Shown: positions 23,201-38,200 of the stretch, piece after piece
Numbering within the stretch: the first letter of the stretch is position 1
Layout of the letters: each line of letters starts with the position of its first letter
Assembly: GCF_051401765.1 (NCBI RefSeq)
Contig: NW_027480440.1
Coordinates: forward strand, 2,976,001-3,040,000
Length of the DNA: 64,000 nucleotides
From: Calliopsis andreniformis
Lineage: Eukaryota; Arthropoda; Insecta; Hymenoptera; Andrenidae
Direction: 5' to 3'
Notes under the pieces: generated by a model
The model's database searches: none
The model's input: the letters and a program-made list of their open reading frames with translations, nothing else
What the model was told of the DNA's origin: nothing
Program-made: the position numbers and the translations under genes

Positions 23201-26200
23201 CAAACCTCAATCCTCATTCCCCAAACCTCAATCCTCAACCCTCAGTCCTCATCCTCAATTCTCAATCCTGAATCCTCAATCCTCAATCCTCAATCTTCAA
23301 TCCTCAATAATCAATCTCCAATCCTAGATCCTCCATCCCCAATCCTCAGTCCTTAATCCTCAATCTTCAATCCTCAATGCTACATCCTCAATCCTATATC
23401 CTCAGTCCCCAATCCTCAATCCTCAATCCTCAAACCTCAATCCTCGACCGTCAGTCCTCGTCCTCAATCCTCAACCCTCAATCCTCAATCCTAAATCCTC
23501 AATCTTCAATCCTCAATCCTCAATCCTCAATCCTCAATCCTCAATCCTCAATCCTCAATACTCAATCTTCAATCCTCAATACTCAATCGTCAATACTCAA
23601 TCCTCAATCCTCATTCTTCAATCCTCAATCCTCAATACTCAATCCTCAATCTTCAATCCACAATACACAATATTCAATCCTCAATCCTCAATCCTCAATT
23701 CTCAATCCTCAATCCTCAGTCCTCAGTCCTCAAACCTGAATCCTCAACCCTCATCCCTCATCCTCAATCCTCAATCCTCAATCCTAAATCCTCAATCTTC
23801 CATCCTCAATACTCAATCTTGAATCCTCAATCCCCTGTCCTCAAACCTCAATTCTGAATCCTCAATCCTGAATCCTCAATCTTCAGCCCTCAGTCCTCAA
23901 CAATCAGTTGTCAATCCTCAATCCTCAATAGAATATCCTCAATTCACAGTTTTCAATACTCAATACTCAAACTGCAATCTTCAAATCTCTATTCACAAAC
24001 ATCAATTCTCATCACTCAACCCTCAACACTCCGTCCCCAATCCTCAATCTTCAATCCTCAATCCTCAATCCTCAACCATCAATCCTCAATCCTCAATTTT
24101 CAAACCTCAATAGTCAATCTTCAATCCTCAATCCTCAATCCTCAATCCTCAATCGTCAGACTTCAATCCTCAATACTCAATCTTCAATCCTGAATCCTCA
24201 ATCCTCAATCCTCAATCCTCATTCTTCAATCCTGAAAACCCAATCCTCAATCTTCAACTCTCAATCGTGAATCCTCACTCCTCAATCGTCAATCCTCAAT
24301 CCTCGTTCCTCAAACCTCAATCCTCAACCCTCAGTCCTCATCCTCAATTCTCAATCCTCAATTCTCAATCCTCAACCCTCAATCCTCAATCCTCAATATT
24401 GAATCCTCAATAATCAATCTCCAATACTAGATCCTCAATCCCCAATCCTCAATCCTTAATCGTCAATCTTGAATCCTCAATCCCCAGTCCTCAATCTTCA
24501 ATCCTCAATGCTCAATCCTCAATCCTCAATCCTCAGTCCTCAATCCTCAATCCTCAATCCTCAAACCTCAAACCTCAACCGTCAGTCCTCGTCCTCAAAC
24601 CTCAACCCTCAATCCTCCATCCTCAATCTTCAATCATCAATACTCAATCTTCAATCCTCAATCCTCAATCCTCAATCATCAATCCTCAATCCTCAATATT
24701 CAACGCACAACCCTCAACCATCAATCCTCAATACTCAACCATCAATCCTCAGTTCTCAATACTCAATAGAATATCCTGAATTCTCATGGTTCAATACTCA
24801 ATCCGCAATATTCAATAATCAAATCTCAATCCTCAAACATCAATTCTCGATACTCAATCCTCAACGCTCAGTCCTCTCTCTTCAATCCTCAATCCTCAAT
24901 CCTCAACCTTCAATCCTCAACACTCAATCTTCAATCCTCAATCCTCACTTCTCAATCCTCAACGCTCAATCCTCAATCCTCAATCCTCAATCCTGAATCC
25001 TCAATCCTCAATCCTCAATCTCCAATCCTCAATACCCAATCCTCAGTCTTCGATCCTCAATCCTCAATCCTCAATCCTCAATCCTCAATCCTCAGTCCTC
25101 AAACCTCAATCCTGAATCCTCAATCATGAATCCTCAATCTTCAGCTCTGAGTCCTACACAATCAGTTGTCAATCCTCAATCCTCAATAGAATGTCCTCAA
25201 TTCACAGCTTTCAATACTCAATACTCAATCTGCAATCTTCAGATCTCTATCCACAAACATCAATTCTCATCACTCAACCCTCAATACTCAGTCCACAATC
25301 CTCAACCTTCAATCCTCAATCCTCAATCCTGAATCCTCAATACACAATCTTCAATCCTCAATCCTCAATCCTCAATCCTCAATCCTCAATCTTCAATCCT
25401 CAATCCTCAATCCTCAATCTACAATCCTCAATACTCAATCTGCAATCCTCAATCCTCAGTCCTCAATCCTCAATCCTCATTCTTCAATCCTCTATACCGA
25501 ATCATCAATCTTCAATCCTCAGTCCTCAATCCTCAATTCTCAATCCTCAATCCTCAATCCTCAGACTTCAAACATCAATACTCAACCCTCAGTCCTCGTC
25601 CTGAATCCACAACCCTCAATCCTCAATCCTCAACCTTCTATCATTAATATTCAATCTTCAATCCACAATCCTCAATCCTCAATCCTCAATCCTCAACCCT
25701 CAATCCTCAACGTTCAATCCTCAATACGCTATCATCTGTCTTCAATCCTCAATCCTCAATCCTCAATCCTCAATCCTCAATCCTCAGTCCTCAAACCTCA
25801 ATCCTGAATCCTCAATCCTGAATCCTCAATCTTCAGCCCTGAGTCCTCAACAATCAGTTGTCAATCCTCAATCCTCAATAGAATGTCCTCAATTCACAGT
25901 TTTCAATACTCAATACTCAACCTGCAATCTTCTGATCTCTACCCACAAACATCAATTCTCATCACTCAACCTCAATGCTCAGTCCCCAATCCTCAATCCT
26001 CAATCCTCAACCGTCAGTCCTCATCCTCAAACCTCAATCCTTAATCCTCCATCCTCAATCTTCAATCATCAATACTCAATCTTCAATCCTCAATCCTCAA
26101 TCCTCAATCCTAAATCCTCAATCCTCAATCCTCAATATTCAACGCACAATCCTCAACCATCAATCCTCAATACTCAACCATCAATCCTCAGTTCTCAATA

Positions 26201-29200
26201 CTCAATAGAATATCCTGAATTCTCATGGTTCAATACTCAATCCGCAATATTCAATAATCAAATCTCAATCCTCAAACATCAATTCTCGATACTCAATCCT
26301 CAACGCTCAGTCCTCTCTCTTCAATACTCAATCCTCAATCCTCAACTTTCATTCCTCAATACTCAATGTTCAATCCTCAATCCTCAATCCTCAAACTTCA
26401 ATCCTCAATCCTCAATCCTCAGTCCTCAATCCTCAATCCTCAATCCTCAACCCTCATTCCTCAAACCTCAACCTTCAACCCTCAGTCCTCGTCCTCACTT
26501 CTCAATTCGCAATCCTCAATCCTCAATCCTCAATCTTCAATCCTCAATAATCAATCTCCAATCCTAGATCCTCAATCCCCAATCCTCAATCCTTAATCCT
26601 CAATCTTCAATCCTCAATCCCCAGTCCTCAATCTTCAATCCTCATTGCTCCACCCTCAATCCTCAAACCTCAGCCCTGAATCATCAATCGTCAATCCTCA
26701 AACCTCAATCCTCGACCGTCAGTCCTCGTCCTCAATCCTCAACCCTCGATCCTCAATCCTCAATCTTCAATCATCAGTACTCAATCTTCAATCCTCAATT
26801 CTCAATCCTCAATCCTCAATCCTCAGTCATCAATACTCAATCTTCAATACTCAATCCTCAGTCCTCAATCCTCAATCCTCAATCCTCAATCCTCAGCCCT
26901 CAATCCTCATTCCCCAAACCTCAATCCTCAAACCTCAGTCCCCATCCTCAATTCTCAATCCTCAATCCTCAATCCTCAATCCTCAACCTTCAATCCTCAA
27001 TAATCAATCTCCAATCCTAGATCCTCAATCCCCAATCCTCAGTCCTTAATCCTCAATCTTCAATCCTCAATCCCCAGTCCTCAATCTTCAATCCTCAATG
27101 CTCCATCCTCAATCCTATATCCTCAGTACTCAATCCTCAATCCTCAATCCTCAATTCTCAATACTCACGAGAGTATCCTGAATTCTCATGGTTCAATACT
27201 CAATCCACAATATTCAATAATCAAATCTCAATCCTCAAACATCAATTCTCAACACTCAATCCGCAACTATCTGTCCTCTCTCTTCAATCCTCCATCCTCA
27301 ATCCTGAATCCTCAATCGTCAATCCTCAATTCTCAATCCTCAACCCTCAATCTTCAGTCCTCAAACCTCAATCACGAATCCTCAATCCTCATTCCTCAAT
27401 CTTCAGCCCTCAGTCCTCAACAATCAATTGTCAATCCTCAATCCTCAAAAGAATATCCTCAATTCACTGTTTTCAATACTCAATCCCCATTCTTCAATCT
27501 TCAAATCTCAATCCACAAACATCAATCCTCATCACTCAGCCCTCAACACTCAGTCCTCAATCGTCAATCCTCAATCCCCAATCCTCAATCTTCAATCCTC
27601 AATCCTCAATCCTCAACCCTGAATCCTCAATCTTCAATCCTCAATACTCAATATTCAATCCTCAATCCTCAATCCTCAATCCTCAGTCCTCAAACCTGAA
27701 TCCTCAACCCTCAGCCCTCATCCTCAATCCTCAATCCTCAATCCTAAATCCTCAATCTTCCATCCTCAATACTCAATCTTCAATCCTCAATCCCCTGTCC
27801 TCAAATCTCAATTCTAAATCCTCAATCCTGAATCCTCAATCTTCAGCCCTCAGACCTCAACAATCAGTTGTCAATCCTCAATCCTCAATAGAATATCCTC
27901 AATTCACAGTTTTCAATACTCAATACTCAAACTGCAATCTTCAAATCACTATTCACAAACATCAATTCTCATCACTCAACCCTCAACACTCCGTCCCCAA
28001 TCCTCAATCTTCAATCCTCAATCCTCAATCCTCAACCCTCAATCCTCAATCCACAATTTTCAAACCTCAATAATCAATCTTCAATCCTCAATCCTCAATC
28101 CTCAATCCTCAATCCTCAATCCTCAATCGTCAGACTTCAATCCTCAATACTCAATCTTCAATCCTGAATCCTCAATACTCAATCCTCAATCCTCATTCTT
28201 CAATCCTGAATACCCAATCCTCAACCTTCAACTCTCAATCGTGAATCCTCACTCCTCAATCCTCAATCCTCAATCCTCGTTCCTCAAACCTCAATCCTCA
28301 ACCCTCAGTCCTCATCCTCAATTCTCAATTCTCAATTCTCAATTCTCAATTCTCAATTCTCAATCCTCAATCCTCAATCCTCAATCCTCAATATTCAATC
28401 CTCAATAATCAATCTCCAATACTAGATCCTCAATCCCCAATCCTCAATCCTTAATCCTCAATCTTGAATCCTCAATCCCCAGTCCTCAATCTTCAATCCT
28501 CAATGCTCAATCCTCAATCCTCAATCCTCAGTCCTCAATCCTCAATCCTCAATCGTCGAACCTCAAACCTCAACCGTCAGTCCTCGTCCTCAAACCTCAA
28601 CCCTCAAACCTCCATCCTCAATCTTCAATCATCAATACTCAATCTTCAATCCTCAATCCTCAATCCTCAATATTCAACGCACAACCCTCAACCATCAATC
28701 CTCAGTACTCAACCATCAATCCTCCGTTCTCAATACTCAATAGAATATCCCGAATTCTCATGGTTCAATACTCAATCCGCAATATTCAATAATCAAATCT
28801 CAATCCTCAAACATCAATTCTCGATACTCAATCCTCAACGCTCAGTCCTCTCTCTTCAATCCTCAATCCTCAATCCTCAATCTTCAATCCTCAACACTCA
28901 ATTTTCAATCCTCAATCCTCAATTCTCAATCCTCAATGCTCAATCCTCAATCCTCAATCCTCAATCCCGAATCCTCAATCCTCAGTCATCAATACTCAAT
29001 CTTCAATACTCAATCCTCAATCCTCAATCCTCAATCCTCAATCCTCAATCCTCAATCCTCAATCCTCAATCCTCAATCTTCAATCCTCAATCTTCAACCC
29101 TCAATACTCAATCTTTAATCCTCAATCCTCAATCCTCAATCCTCAATCCTCAATCCTCAGTCATCAATACTCAATCTTCAATACTCAATCCTCAATCCTC

Positions 29201-29227
29201 AATCCTCAATCCTCAATCCTCAATCCT
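23201..29227. repeat. 6,027-bp higher-order repeat, copy H1
   Basis: First full copy of the 6,027-bp HOR. Marker positions repeat at exactly 6,027: 23,201 to 29,228 to 35,255; 24,469 to 30,496 to 36,523; 26,645 to 32,672 to 38,699. Cores in order: A' (23,929), B (24,767), A (25,187), A (25,879), B (26,206), B' (27,169), A'' (27,449), A' (27,889), B (28,741). I count 14 hexamers in this copy, so 6,027 = 7 x 863 - 14. Copies H1 and H2 differ at only a handful of positions I could find. Confidence 0.93.
24579..24592. repeat. Register-shifting hexamer (example of recurrent class)
   Basis: CAGTCC is followed by a 6-bp unit TCGTCC before the next TCAA heptamer. The class (TCGTCC or TCATCC, more rarely TCAACC or TAATCT) occurs roughly twice per kb at homologous positions. 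In H1 I count 14, near 23,237; 23,450; 23,755; 24,330; 24,585; 25,589; 25,960; 26,015; 26,480; 26,715; 26,935; 27,710; 28,305; 28,575. Each shifts the heptamer register by one base, and also the reading frame. Confidence 0.85.
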
Positions 29228-32200
29228 CAAACCTCAATCCTCATTCCCCAAACCTCAATCCTCAACCCTCAGTCCTCATCCTCAATTCTCAATCCTGAAT
29301 CCTCAATCCTCAATCCTCAATCTTCAATCCTCAATAATCAATCTCCAATCCTAGATCCTCCATCCCCAATCCTCAGTCCTTAATCCTCAATCTTCAATCC
29401 TCAATGCTACATCCTCAATCCTATATCCTCAGTCCCCAATCCTCAATCCTCAATCCTCAAACCTCAATCCTCGACCGTCAGTCCTCGTCCTCAATCCTCA
29501 ACCCTCAATCCTCAATCCTAAATCCTCAATCTTCAATCCTCAATCCTCAATCCACAATCCTCAATCCTCAATCCTCAATCCTCAATACTCAATCTTCAAT
29601 CCTCAATACTCAATCGTCAATACTCAATCCTCAATCCTCATTCTTCAATCCTCAATCCTCAATACTCAATCCTCAATCTTCAATCCACAATACACAATAT
29701 TCAATCCTCAATCCTCAATCCTCAATTCTCAATCCTCAATCCTCAGTCCTCAGTCCTCAAACCTGAATCCTCAACCCTCATCCCTCATCCTCAATCCTCA
29801 ATCCTCAATCCTAAATCCTCAATCTTCCATCCTCAATACTCAATCTTGAATCCTCAATCCCCTGTCCTCAAACCTCAATTCTGAATCCTCAATCCTGAAT
29901 CCTCAATCTTCAGCCCTCAGTCCTCAACAATCAGTTGTCAATCCTCAATCCTCAATAGAATATCCTCAATTCACAGTTTTCAATACTCAATACTCAAACT
30001 GCAATCTTCAAATCTCTATTCACAAACATCAATTCTCATCACTCAACCCTCAACACTCCGTCCCCAATCCTCAATCTTCAATCCTCAATCCTCAATCCTC
30101 AACCATCAATCCTCAATCCTCAATTTTCAAACCTCAATAGTCAATCTTCAATCCTCAATCCTCAATCCTCAATCCTCAATCGTCAGACTTCAATCCTCAA
30201 TACTCAATCTTCAATCCTGAATCCTCAATCCTCAATCCTCAATCCTCATTCTTCAATCCTGAAAACCCAATCCTCAATCTTCAACTCTCAATCGTGAATC
30301 CTCACTCCTCAATCGTCAATCCTCAATCCTCGTTCCTCAAACCTCAATCCTCAACCCTCAGTCCTCATCCTCAATTCTCAATCCTCAATTCTCAATCCTC
30401 AACCCTCAATCCTCAATCCTCAATATTGAATCCTCAATAATCAATCTCCAATACTAGATCCTCAATCCCCAATCCTCAATCCTTAATCGTCAATCTTGAA
30501 TCCTCAATCCCCAGTCCTCAATCTTCAATCCTCAATGCTCAATCCTCAATCCTCAATCCTCAGTCCTCAATCCTCAATCCTCAATCCTCAAACCTCAAAC
30601 CTCAACCGTCAGTCCTCGTCCTCAAACCTCAACCCTCAATCCTCCATCCTCAATCTTCAATCATCAATACTCAATCTTCAATCCTCAATCCTCAATCCTC
30701 AATCATCAATCCTCAATCCTCAATATTCAACGCACAACCCTCAACCATCAATCCTCAATACTCAACCATCAATCCTCAGTTCTCAATACTCAATAGAATA
30801 TCCTGAATTCTCATGGTTCAATACTCAATCCGCAATATTCAATAATCAAATCTCAATCCTCAAACATCAATTCTCGATACTCAATCCTCAACGCTCAGTC
30901 CTCTCTCTTCAATCCTCAATCCTCAATCCTCAACCTTCAATCCTCAACACTCAATCTTCAATCCTCAATCCTCACTTCTCAATCCTCAACGCTCAATCCT
31001 CAATCCTCAATCCTCAATCCTGAATCCTCAATCCTCAATCCTCAATCTCCAATCCTCAATACCCAATCCTCAGTCTTCGATCCTCAATCCTCAATCGTCA
31101 ATCCTCAATCCTCAATCCTCAGTCCTCAAACCTCAATCCTGAATCCTCAATCATGAATCCTCAATCTTCAGCTCTGAGTCCTACACAATCAGTTGTCAAT
31201 CCTCAATCCTCAATAGAATGTCCTCAATTCACAGCTTTCAATACTCAATACTCAATCTGCAATCTTCAGATCTCTATCCACAAACATCAATTCTCATCAC
31301 TCAACCCTCAATACTCAGTCCACAATACTCAACCTTCAATCCTCAATCCTCAATCCTGAATCCTCAATACACAATCTTCAATCCTCAATCCTCAATCCTC
31401 AATCCTCAATCCTCAATCTTCAATCCTCAATCCTCAATCCTCAATCTACAATCCTCAATACTCAATCTGCAATCCTCAATCCTCAGTCCTCAATCCTCAA
31501 TCCTCATTCTTCAATCCTCTATACCGAATCATCAATCTTCAATCCTCAGTCCTCAATCCTCAATTCTCAATCCTCAATCCTCAATCCTCAGACTTCAAAC
31601 ATCAATACTCAACCCTCAGTCCTCGTCCTGAATCCACAACCCTCAATCCTCAATCCTCAACCTTCTATCATTAATATTCAATCTTCAATCCACAATCCTC
31701 AATCCTCAATCCTCAATCCTCAACCCTCAATCCTCAACGTTCAATCCTCAATACGCTATCATCTGTCTTCAATCCTCAATCCTCAATCCTCAATCCTCAA
31801 TCCTCAATCCTCAGTCCTCAAACCTCAATCCTGAATCCTCAATCCTGAATCCTCAATCTTCAGCCCTGAGTCCTCAACAATCAGTTGTCAATCCTCAATC
31901 CTCAATAGAATGTCCTCAATTCACAGTTTTCAATACTCAATACTCAACCTGCAATCTTCAGATCTCTACCCACAAACATCAATTCTCATCACTCAACCTC
32001 AATGCTCAGTCCCCAATCCTCAATCCTCAATCCTCAACCGTCAGTCCTCATCCTCAAACCTCAATCCTCAATCCTCCATCCTCAATCTTCAATCATCAAT
32101 ACTCAATCTTCAATCCTCAATCCTCAATCCTCAATCCTAAATCCTCAATCCTCAATCCTCAATATTCAACGCACAATCCTCAACCATCAATCCTCAATAC

Positions 32201-35200
32201 TCAACCATCAATCCTCAGTTCTCAATACTCAATAGAATATCCTGAATTCTCATGGTTCAATACTCAATCCGCAATATTCAATAATCAAATCTCAATCCTC
32301 AAACATCAATTCTCGATACTCAATCCTCAACGCTCAGTCCTCTCTCTTCAATACTCAATCCTCAATCCTCAACTTTCATTCCTCAATACTCAATGTTCAA
32401 TCCTCAATCCTCAATCCTCAAACTTCAATCCTCAATCCTCAATCCTCAGTCCTCAATCCTCAATCCTCAATCCTCAACCCTCATTCCTCAAACCTCAACC
32501 TTCAACCCTCAGTCCTCGTCCTCACTTCTCAATTCGCAATCCTCAATCCTCAATCCTCAATCTTCAATCCTCAATAATCAATCTCCAATCCTAGATCCTC
32601 AATCCCCAATCCTCAATCCTTAATCCTCAATCTTCAATCCTCAATCCCCAGTCCTCAATCTTCAATCCTCATTGCTCCACCCTCAATCCTCAAACCTCAG
32701 CCCTGAATCATCAATCGTCAATCCTCAAACCTCAATCCTCGACCGTCAGTCCTCGTCCTCAATCCTCAACCCTCGATCCTCAATCCTCAATCTTCAATCA
32801 TCAGTACTCAATCTTCAATCCTCAATTCTCAATCCTCAATCCTCAATCCTCAGTCATCAATACTCAATCTTCAATACTCAATCCTCAGTCCTCAATCCTC
32901 AATCCTCAATCCTCAATCCTCAGCCCTCAATCCTCATTCCCCAAACCTCAATCCTCAAACCTCAGTCCCCATCCTCAATTCTCAATCCTCAATCCTCAAT
33001 CCTCAATCCTCAACCTTCAATCCTCAATAATCAATCTCCAATCCTAGATCCTCAATCCCCAATCCTCAGTCCTTAATCCTCAATCTTCAATCCTCAATCC
33101 CCAGTCCTCAATCTTCAATCCTCAATGCTCCATCCTCAATCCTATATCCTCAGTACTCAATCCTCAATCCTCAATCCTCAATTCTCAATACTCACGAGAG
33201 TATCCTGAATTCTCATGGTTCAATACTCAATCCACAATATTCAATAATCAAATCTCAATCCTCAAACATCAATTCTCAACACTCAATCCGCAACTATCTG
33301 TCCTCTCTCTTCAATCCTCCATCCTCAATCCTGAATCCTCAATCGTCAATCCTCAATTCTCAATCCTCAACCCTCAATCTTCAGTCCTCAAACCTCAATC
33401 ACGAATCCTCAATCCTCATTCCTCAATCTTCAGCCCTCAGTCCTCAACAATCAATTGTCAATCCTCAATCCTCAAAAGAATATCCTCAATTCACTGTTTT
33501 CAATACTCAATCCCCATTCTTCAATCTTCAAATCTCAATCCACAAACATCAATCCTCATCACTCAGCCCTCAACACTCAGTCCTCAATCGTCAATCCTCA
33601 ATCCCCAATCCTCAATCTTCAATCCTCAATCCTCAATCCTCAACCCTGAATCCTCAATCTTCAATCCTCAATACTCAATATTCAATCCTCAATCCTCAAT
33701 CCTCAATCCTCAGTCCTCAAACCTGAATCCTCAACCCTCAGCCCTCATCCTCAATCCTCAATCCTCAATCCTAAATCCTCAATCTTCCATCCTCAATACT
33801 CAATCTTCAATCCTCAATCCCCTGTCCTCAAATCTCAATTCTAAATCCTCAATCCTGAATCCTCAATCTTCAGCCCTCAGACCTCAACAATCAGTTGTCA
33901 ATCCTCAATCCTCAATAGAATATCCTCAATTCACAGTTTTCAATACTCAATACTCAAACTGCAATCTTCAAATCACTATTCACAAACATCAATTCTCATC
34001 ACTCAACCCTCAACACTCCGTCCCCAATCCTCAATCTTCAATCCTCAATCCTCAATCCTCAACCCTCAATCCTCAATCCACAATTTTCGAACCTCAATAA
34101 TCAATCATCAATCCTCAATCCTCAATCCTCAATCCTCAATCCTCAATCCTCAATCGTCAGACTTCAATCCTCAATACTCAATCTTCAATCCTGAATCCTC
34201 AATACTCAATCCTCAATCCTCATTCTTCAATCCTGAATACCCAATCCTCAACCTTCAACTCTCAATCGTGAATCCTCACTCCTCAATCCTCAATCCTCAA
34301 TCCTCGTTCCTCAAACCTCAATCCTCAACCCTCAGTCCTCATCCTCAATTCTCAATTCTCAATTCTCAATTCTCAATTCTCAATTCTCAATCCTCAATCC
34401 TCAATCCTCAATCCTCAATATTCAATCCTCAATAATCAATCTCCAATACTAGATCCTCAATCCCCAATCCTCAATCCTTAATCCTCAATCTTGAATCCTC
34501 AATCCCCAGTCCTCAATCTTCAATCCTCAATGCTCAATCCTCAATCCTCAATCCTCAGTCCTCAATCCTCAATCCTCAATCGTCGAACCTCAAACCTCAA
34601 CCGTCAGTCCTCGTCCTCAAACCTCAACCCTCAAACCTCCATCCTCAATCTTCAATCATCAATACTCAATCTTCAATCCTCAATCCTCAATCCTCAATAT
34701 TCAACGCACAACCCTCAACCATCAATCCTCAGTACTCAACCATCAATCCTCCGTTCTCAATACTCAATAGAATATCCCGAATTCTCATGGTTCAATACTC
34801 AATCCGCAATATTCAATAATCAAATCTCAATCCTCAAACATCAATTCTCGATACTCAATCCTCAACGCTCAGTCCTCTCTCTTCAATCCTCAATCCTCAA
34901 TCCTCAATCTTCAATCCTCAACACTCAATTTTCAATCCTCAATCCTCAATTCTCAATCCTCAATGCTCAATCCTCAATCCTCAATCCTCAATCCCGAATC
35001 CTCAATCCTCAGTCATCAATACTCAATCTTCAATACTCAATCCTCAATCCTCAAACCTCAATCCTCAATCCTCAATCCTCAATCCTCAATCCTCAATCCT
35101 CAATCTTCAATCCTCAATCTTCAACCCTCAATACTCAATCTTTAATCCTCAATCCTCAATCCTCAATCCTCAATCCTCAATCCTCAGTCATCAATACTCA

Positions 35201-35254
35201 ATCTTCAATACTCAATCCACAATCCTCAATCCTCAATCCTCAATCCTCAATCCT
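29228..35254. repeat. 6,027-bp higher-order repeat, copy H2
   Basis: Second full copy, same nine cores: 29,956; 30,794; 31,214; 31,906; 32,233; 33,196; 33,476; 33,916; 34,768. Differences from H1 that I could see include a CCACAATCC heptamer near 29,552, TCGTCAATCC near 31,096, AATACTCAACC near 31,326, CAGATCTC restored near 31,960 (H1 has CTGATCTC) and TCAATCCTCC near 32,068 (H1 has TTAATCCTCC). Low divergence over 6 kb indicates a recent duplication or continuing homogenisation. Confidence 0.93.
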
Positions 35255-38200
35255 CAAACCTCAATCCTCATTCCCCAAACCTCAATCCTCAACCCTCAGT
35301 CCTCATCCTCAATTCTCAATCCTGAATCCTCAATCCTCAATCCTCAATCTTCAATCCTCAATAATCAATCTCCAATCCTAGATCCTCCATCCCCAATCCT
35401 CAGTCCTTAATCCTCAATCTTCAATCCTCAATGCTACATCCTCAATCCTATATCCTCAGTCCCCAATCCTCAATCCTCAATCCTCAAACCTCAATCCTCG
35501 ACCGTCAGTCCTCGTCCTCAATCCTCAACCCTCAATCCTCAATCCTAAATCCTCAATCTTCAATCCTCAATCCTCAATCCTCAATCCTCAATCCTCAATC
35601 CTCAATCCTCAATACTCAATCTTCAATCCTCAATACTCAATCGTCAATACTCAATCCTCAATCCTCATTCTTCAATCCTCAATCCTCAATACTCAATCCT
35701 CAATCTTCAATCCACAATACACAATATTCAATCCTCAATCCTCAATCCTCAATTCTCAATCCTCAATCCTCAGTCCTCAGTCCTCAAACCTGAATCCTCA
35801 ACCCTCATCCCTCATCCTCAATCCTCAATCCTCAATCCTAAATCCTCAATCTTCCATCCTCAATACTCAATCTTGAATCCTCAATCCCCTGTCCTCAAAC
35901 CTCAATTCTGAATCCTCAATCCTGAATCCTCAATCTTCAGCCCTCAGTCCTCAACAATCAGTTGTCAATCCTCAATCCTCAATAGAATATCCTCAATTCA
36001 CAGTTTTCAATACTCAATACTCAAACTGCAATCTTCAAATCTCTATTCACAAACATCAATTCTCATCACTCAACCCTCAACACTCCGTCCCCAATCCTCA
36101 ATCTTCAATCCTCGATCCTCAATCCTCAACCATCAATCCTCAATCCTCAATTTTCAAACCTCAATAGTCAATCTTCAATCCTCAATCCTCAATCTTCAAT
36201 CCTCAATCGTCAGACTTCAATCCTCAATACTCAATCTTCAATCCTGAATCCTCAATCCTCAATCCTCAATCCTCATTATTCAATCCTGAAAACCCAATCC
36301 TCAATCTTCAACTCTCAATCGTGAATCCTCACTCCTCAATCGTCAATCCTCAATCCTCGTTCCTCAAACCTCAATCCTCAACCCTCAGTCCTCATCCTCA
36401 ATTCTCAATTCTCAATTCTCAATCCTCAATCCTCAATCCTCAATCCTCAATATTGAATCCTCAATAATCAATCTCCAATACTAGATCCTCAATCCCCAAT
36501 CCTCAATCCTTAATCGTCAATCTTGAATCCTCAATCCCCAGTCCTCAATCTTCAATCCTCAATGCTCAATCCTCAATCCTCAATCCTCAGTCCTCAATCC
36601 TCAATCCTCAATCCTCAAACCTCAAACCTCAACCGTCAGTCCTCGTCCTCAAACCTCAACCCTCAATCCTCCATCCTCAATCTTCAATCATCAATACTCA
36701 ATCTTCAATCCTCAATCCTCAATCCTCAATCATCAATCCTCAATCCTCAATATTCAACGCACAACCCTCAACCATCAATCCTCAATACTCAACCATCAAT
36801 CCTCAGTTCTCAATACTCAATAGAATATCCTGAATTCTCATGGTTCAATACTCAATCCGCAATATTCAATAATCAAATCTCAATCCTCAAACATCAATTC
36901 TCGATACTCAATCCTCAACGCTCAGTCCTCTCTCTTCAATCCTCAATCCTCAATCCTCAACCTTCAATCCTCAACACTCAATCTTCAATCCTCAATCCTC
37001 ACTTCTCAATCCTCAACGCTCAATCCTCAATCCTCAATCCTCAATCCTGAATCCTCAATCCTCAATCCTCAATCTCCAATCCCCAATACCCAATCCTCAG
37101 TCTTCGATCCTCAATCCTCAATCCTCAATCCTCAATCCTCAATCCTCAGTCCTCAAACCTCAATCCTGAATCCTCAATCATGAATCCTCAATCTTCAGCT
37201 CTGAGTCCTACACAATCAGTTGTCAATCCTCAATCCTCAATAGAATGTCCTCAATTCACAGCTTTCAATACTCAATACTCAATCTGCAATCTTCAGATCT
37301 CTATCCACAAACATCAATTCTCATCACTCAACCCTCAATACTCAGTCCACAATCCTCAACCTTCAATCCTCAATCCTCAATCCTGAATCCTCAATACACA
37401 ATCTTCAATCCTCAATCCTCAATCCTCAATCCTCAATCCTCAATCTTCAATCCTCAATCCTCAATCCTCAATCTACAATCCTCAATACTCAATCTGCAAT
37501 CCTCAACCCTCAGTCCTCAATCCTCAATCCTCATTCTTCAATCCTCTATACCGAATCATCAATCTTCAATCCTCAGTCCTCAATCCTCAATTCTCAATCC
37601 TCAATCCTCAATCCTCAGACTTCAAACATCAATACTCAACCCTCAGTCCTCGTCCTGAATCCACAACCCTCAATCCTCAATCCTCAACCTTCTATCATTA
37701 ATATTCAATCTTCAATCCACAATCCTCAATCCTCAATCCTCAATCCTCAACCCTCAATCCTCAACGTTCAATCCTCAATACCCTATCATCTGTCTTCAAT
37801 CCTCAATCCTCAATCCTCAATCCTCAATCCTCAATCCTCAGTCCTCAAACCTCAATCCTGAATCCTCAATCCTGAATCCTCAATCTTCAGCCCTGAGTCC
37901 TCAACAATCAGTTGTCAATCCTCAATCCTCAATAGAATGTCCTCAATTCACAGTTTTCAATACTCAATACCCAACCTGCAATCTTCAGATCTCTACCCAC
38001 AAACATCAATTCTCATCACTCAACCTCAATGCTCAGTCCCCAATCCTCAATCCTCAATCCTCAACCGTCAGTCCTCATCCTCAAACCTCAATCCTCAATC
38101 CTCCATCCTCAATCTTCAATCATCAATACTCAATCTTCAATCCTCAATCCTCAATCCTCAATCCTAAATCCTCAATCCTCAATCCTCAATATTCAACGCA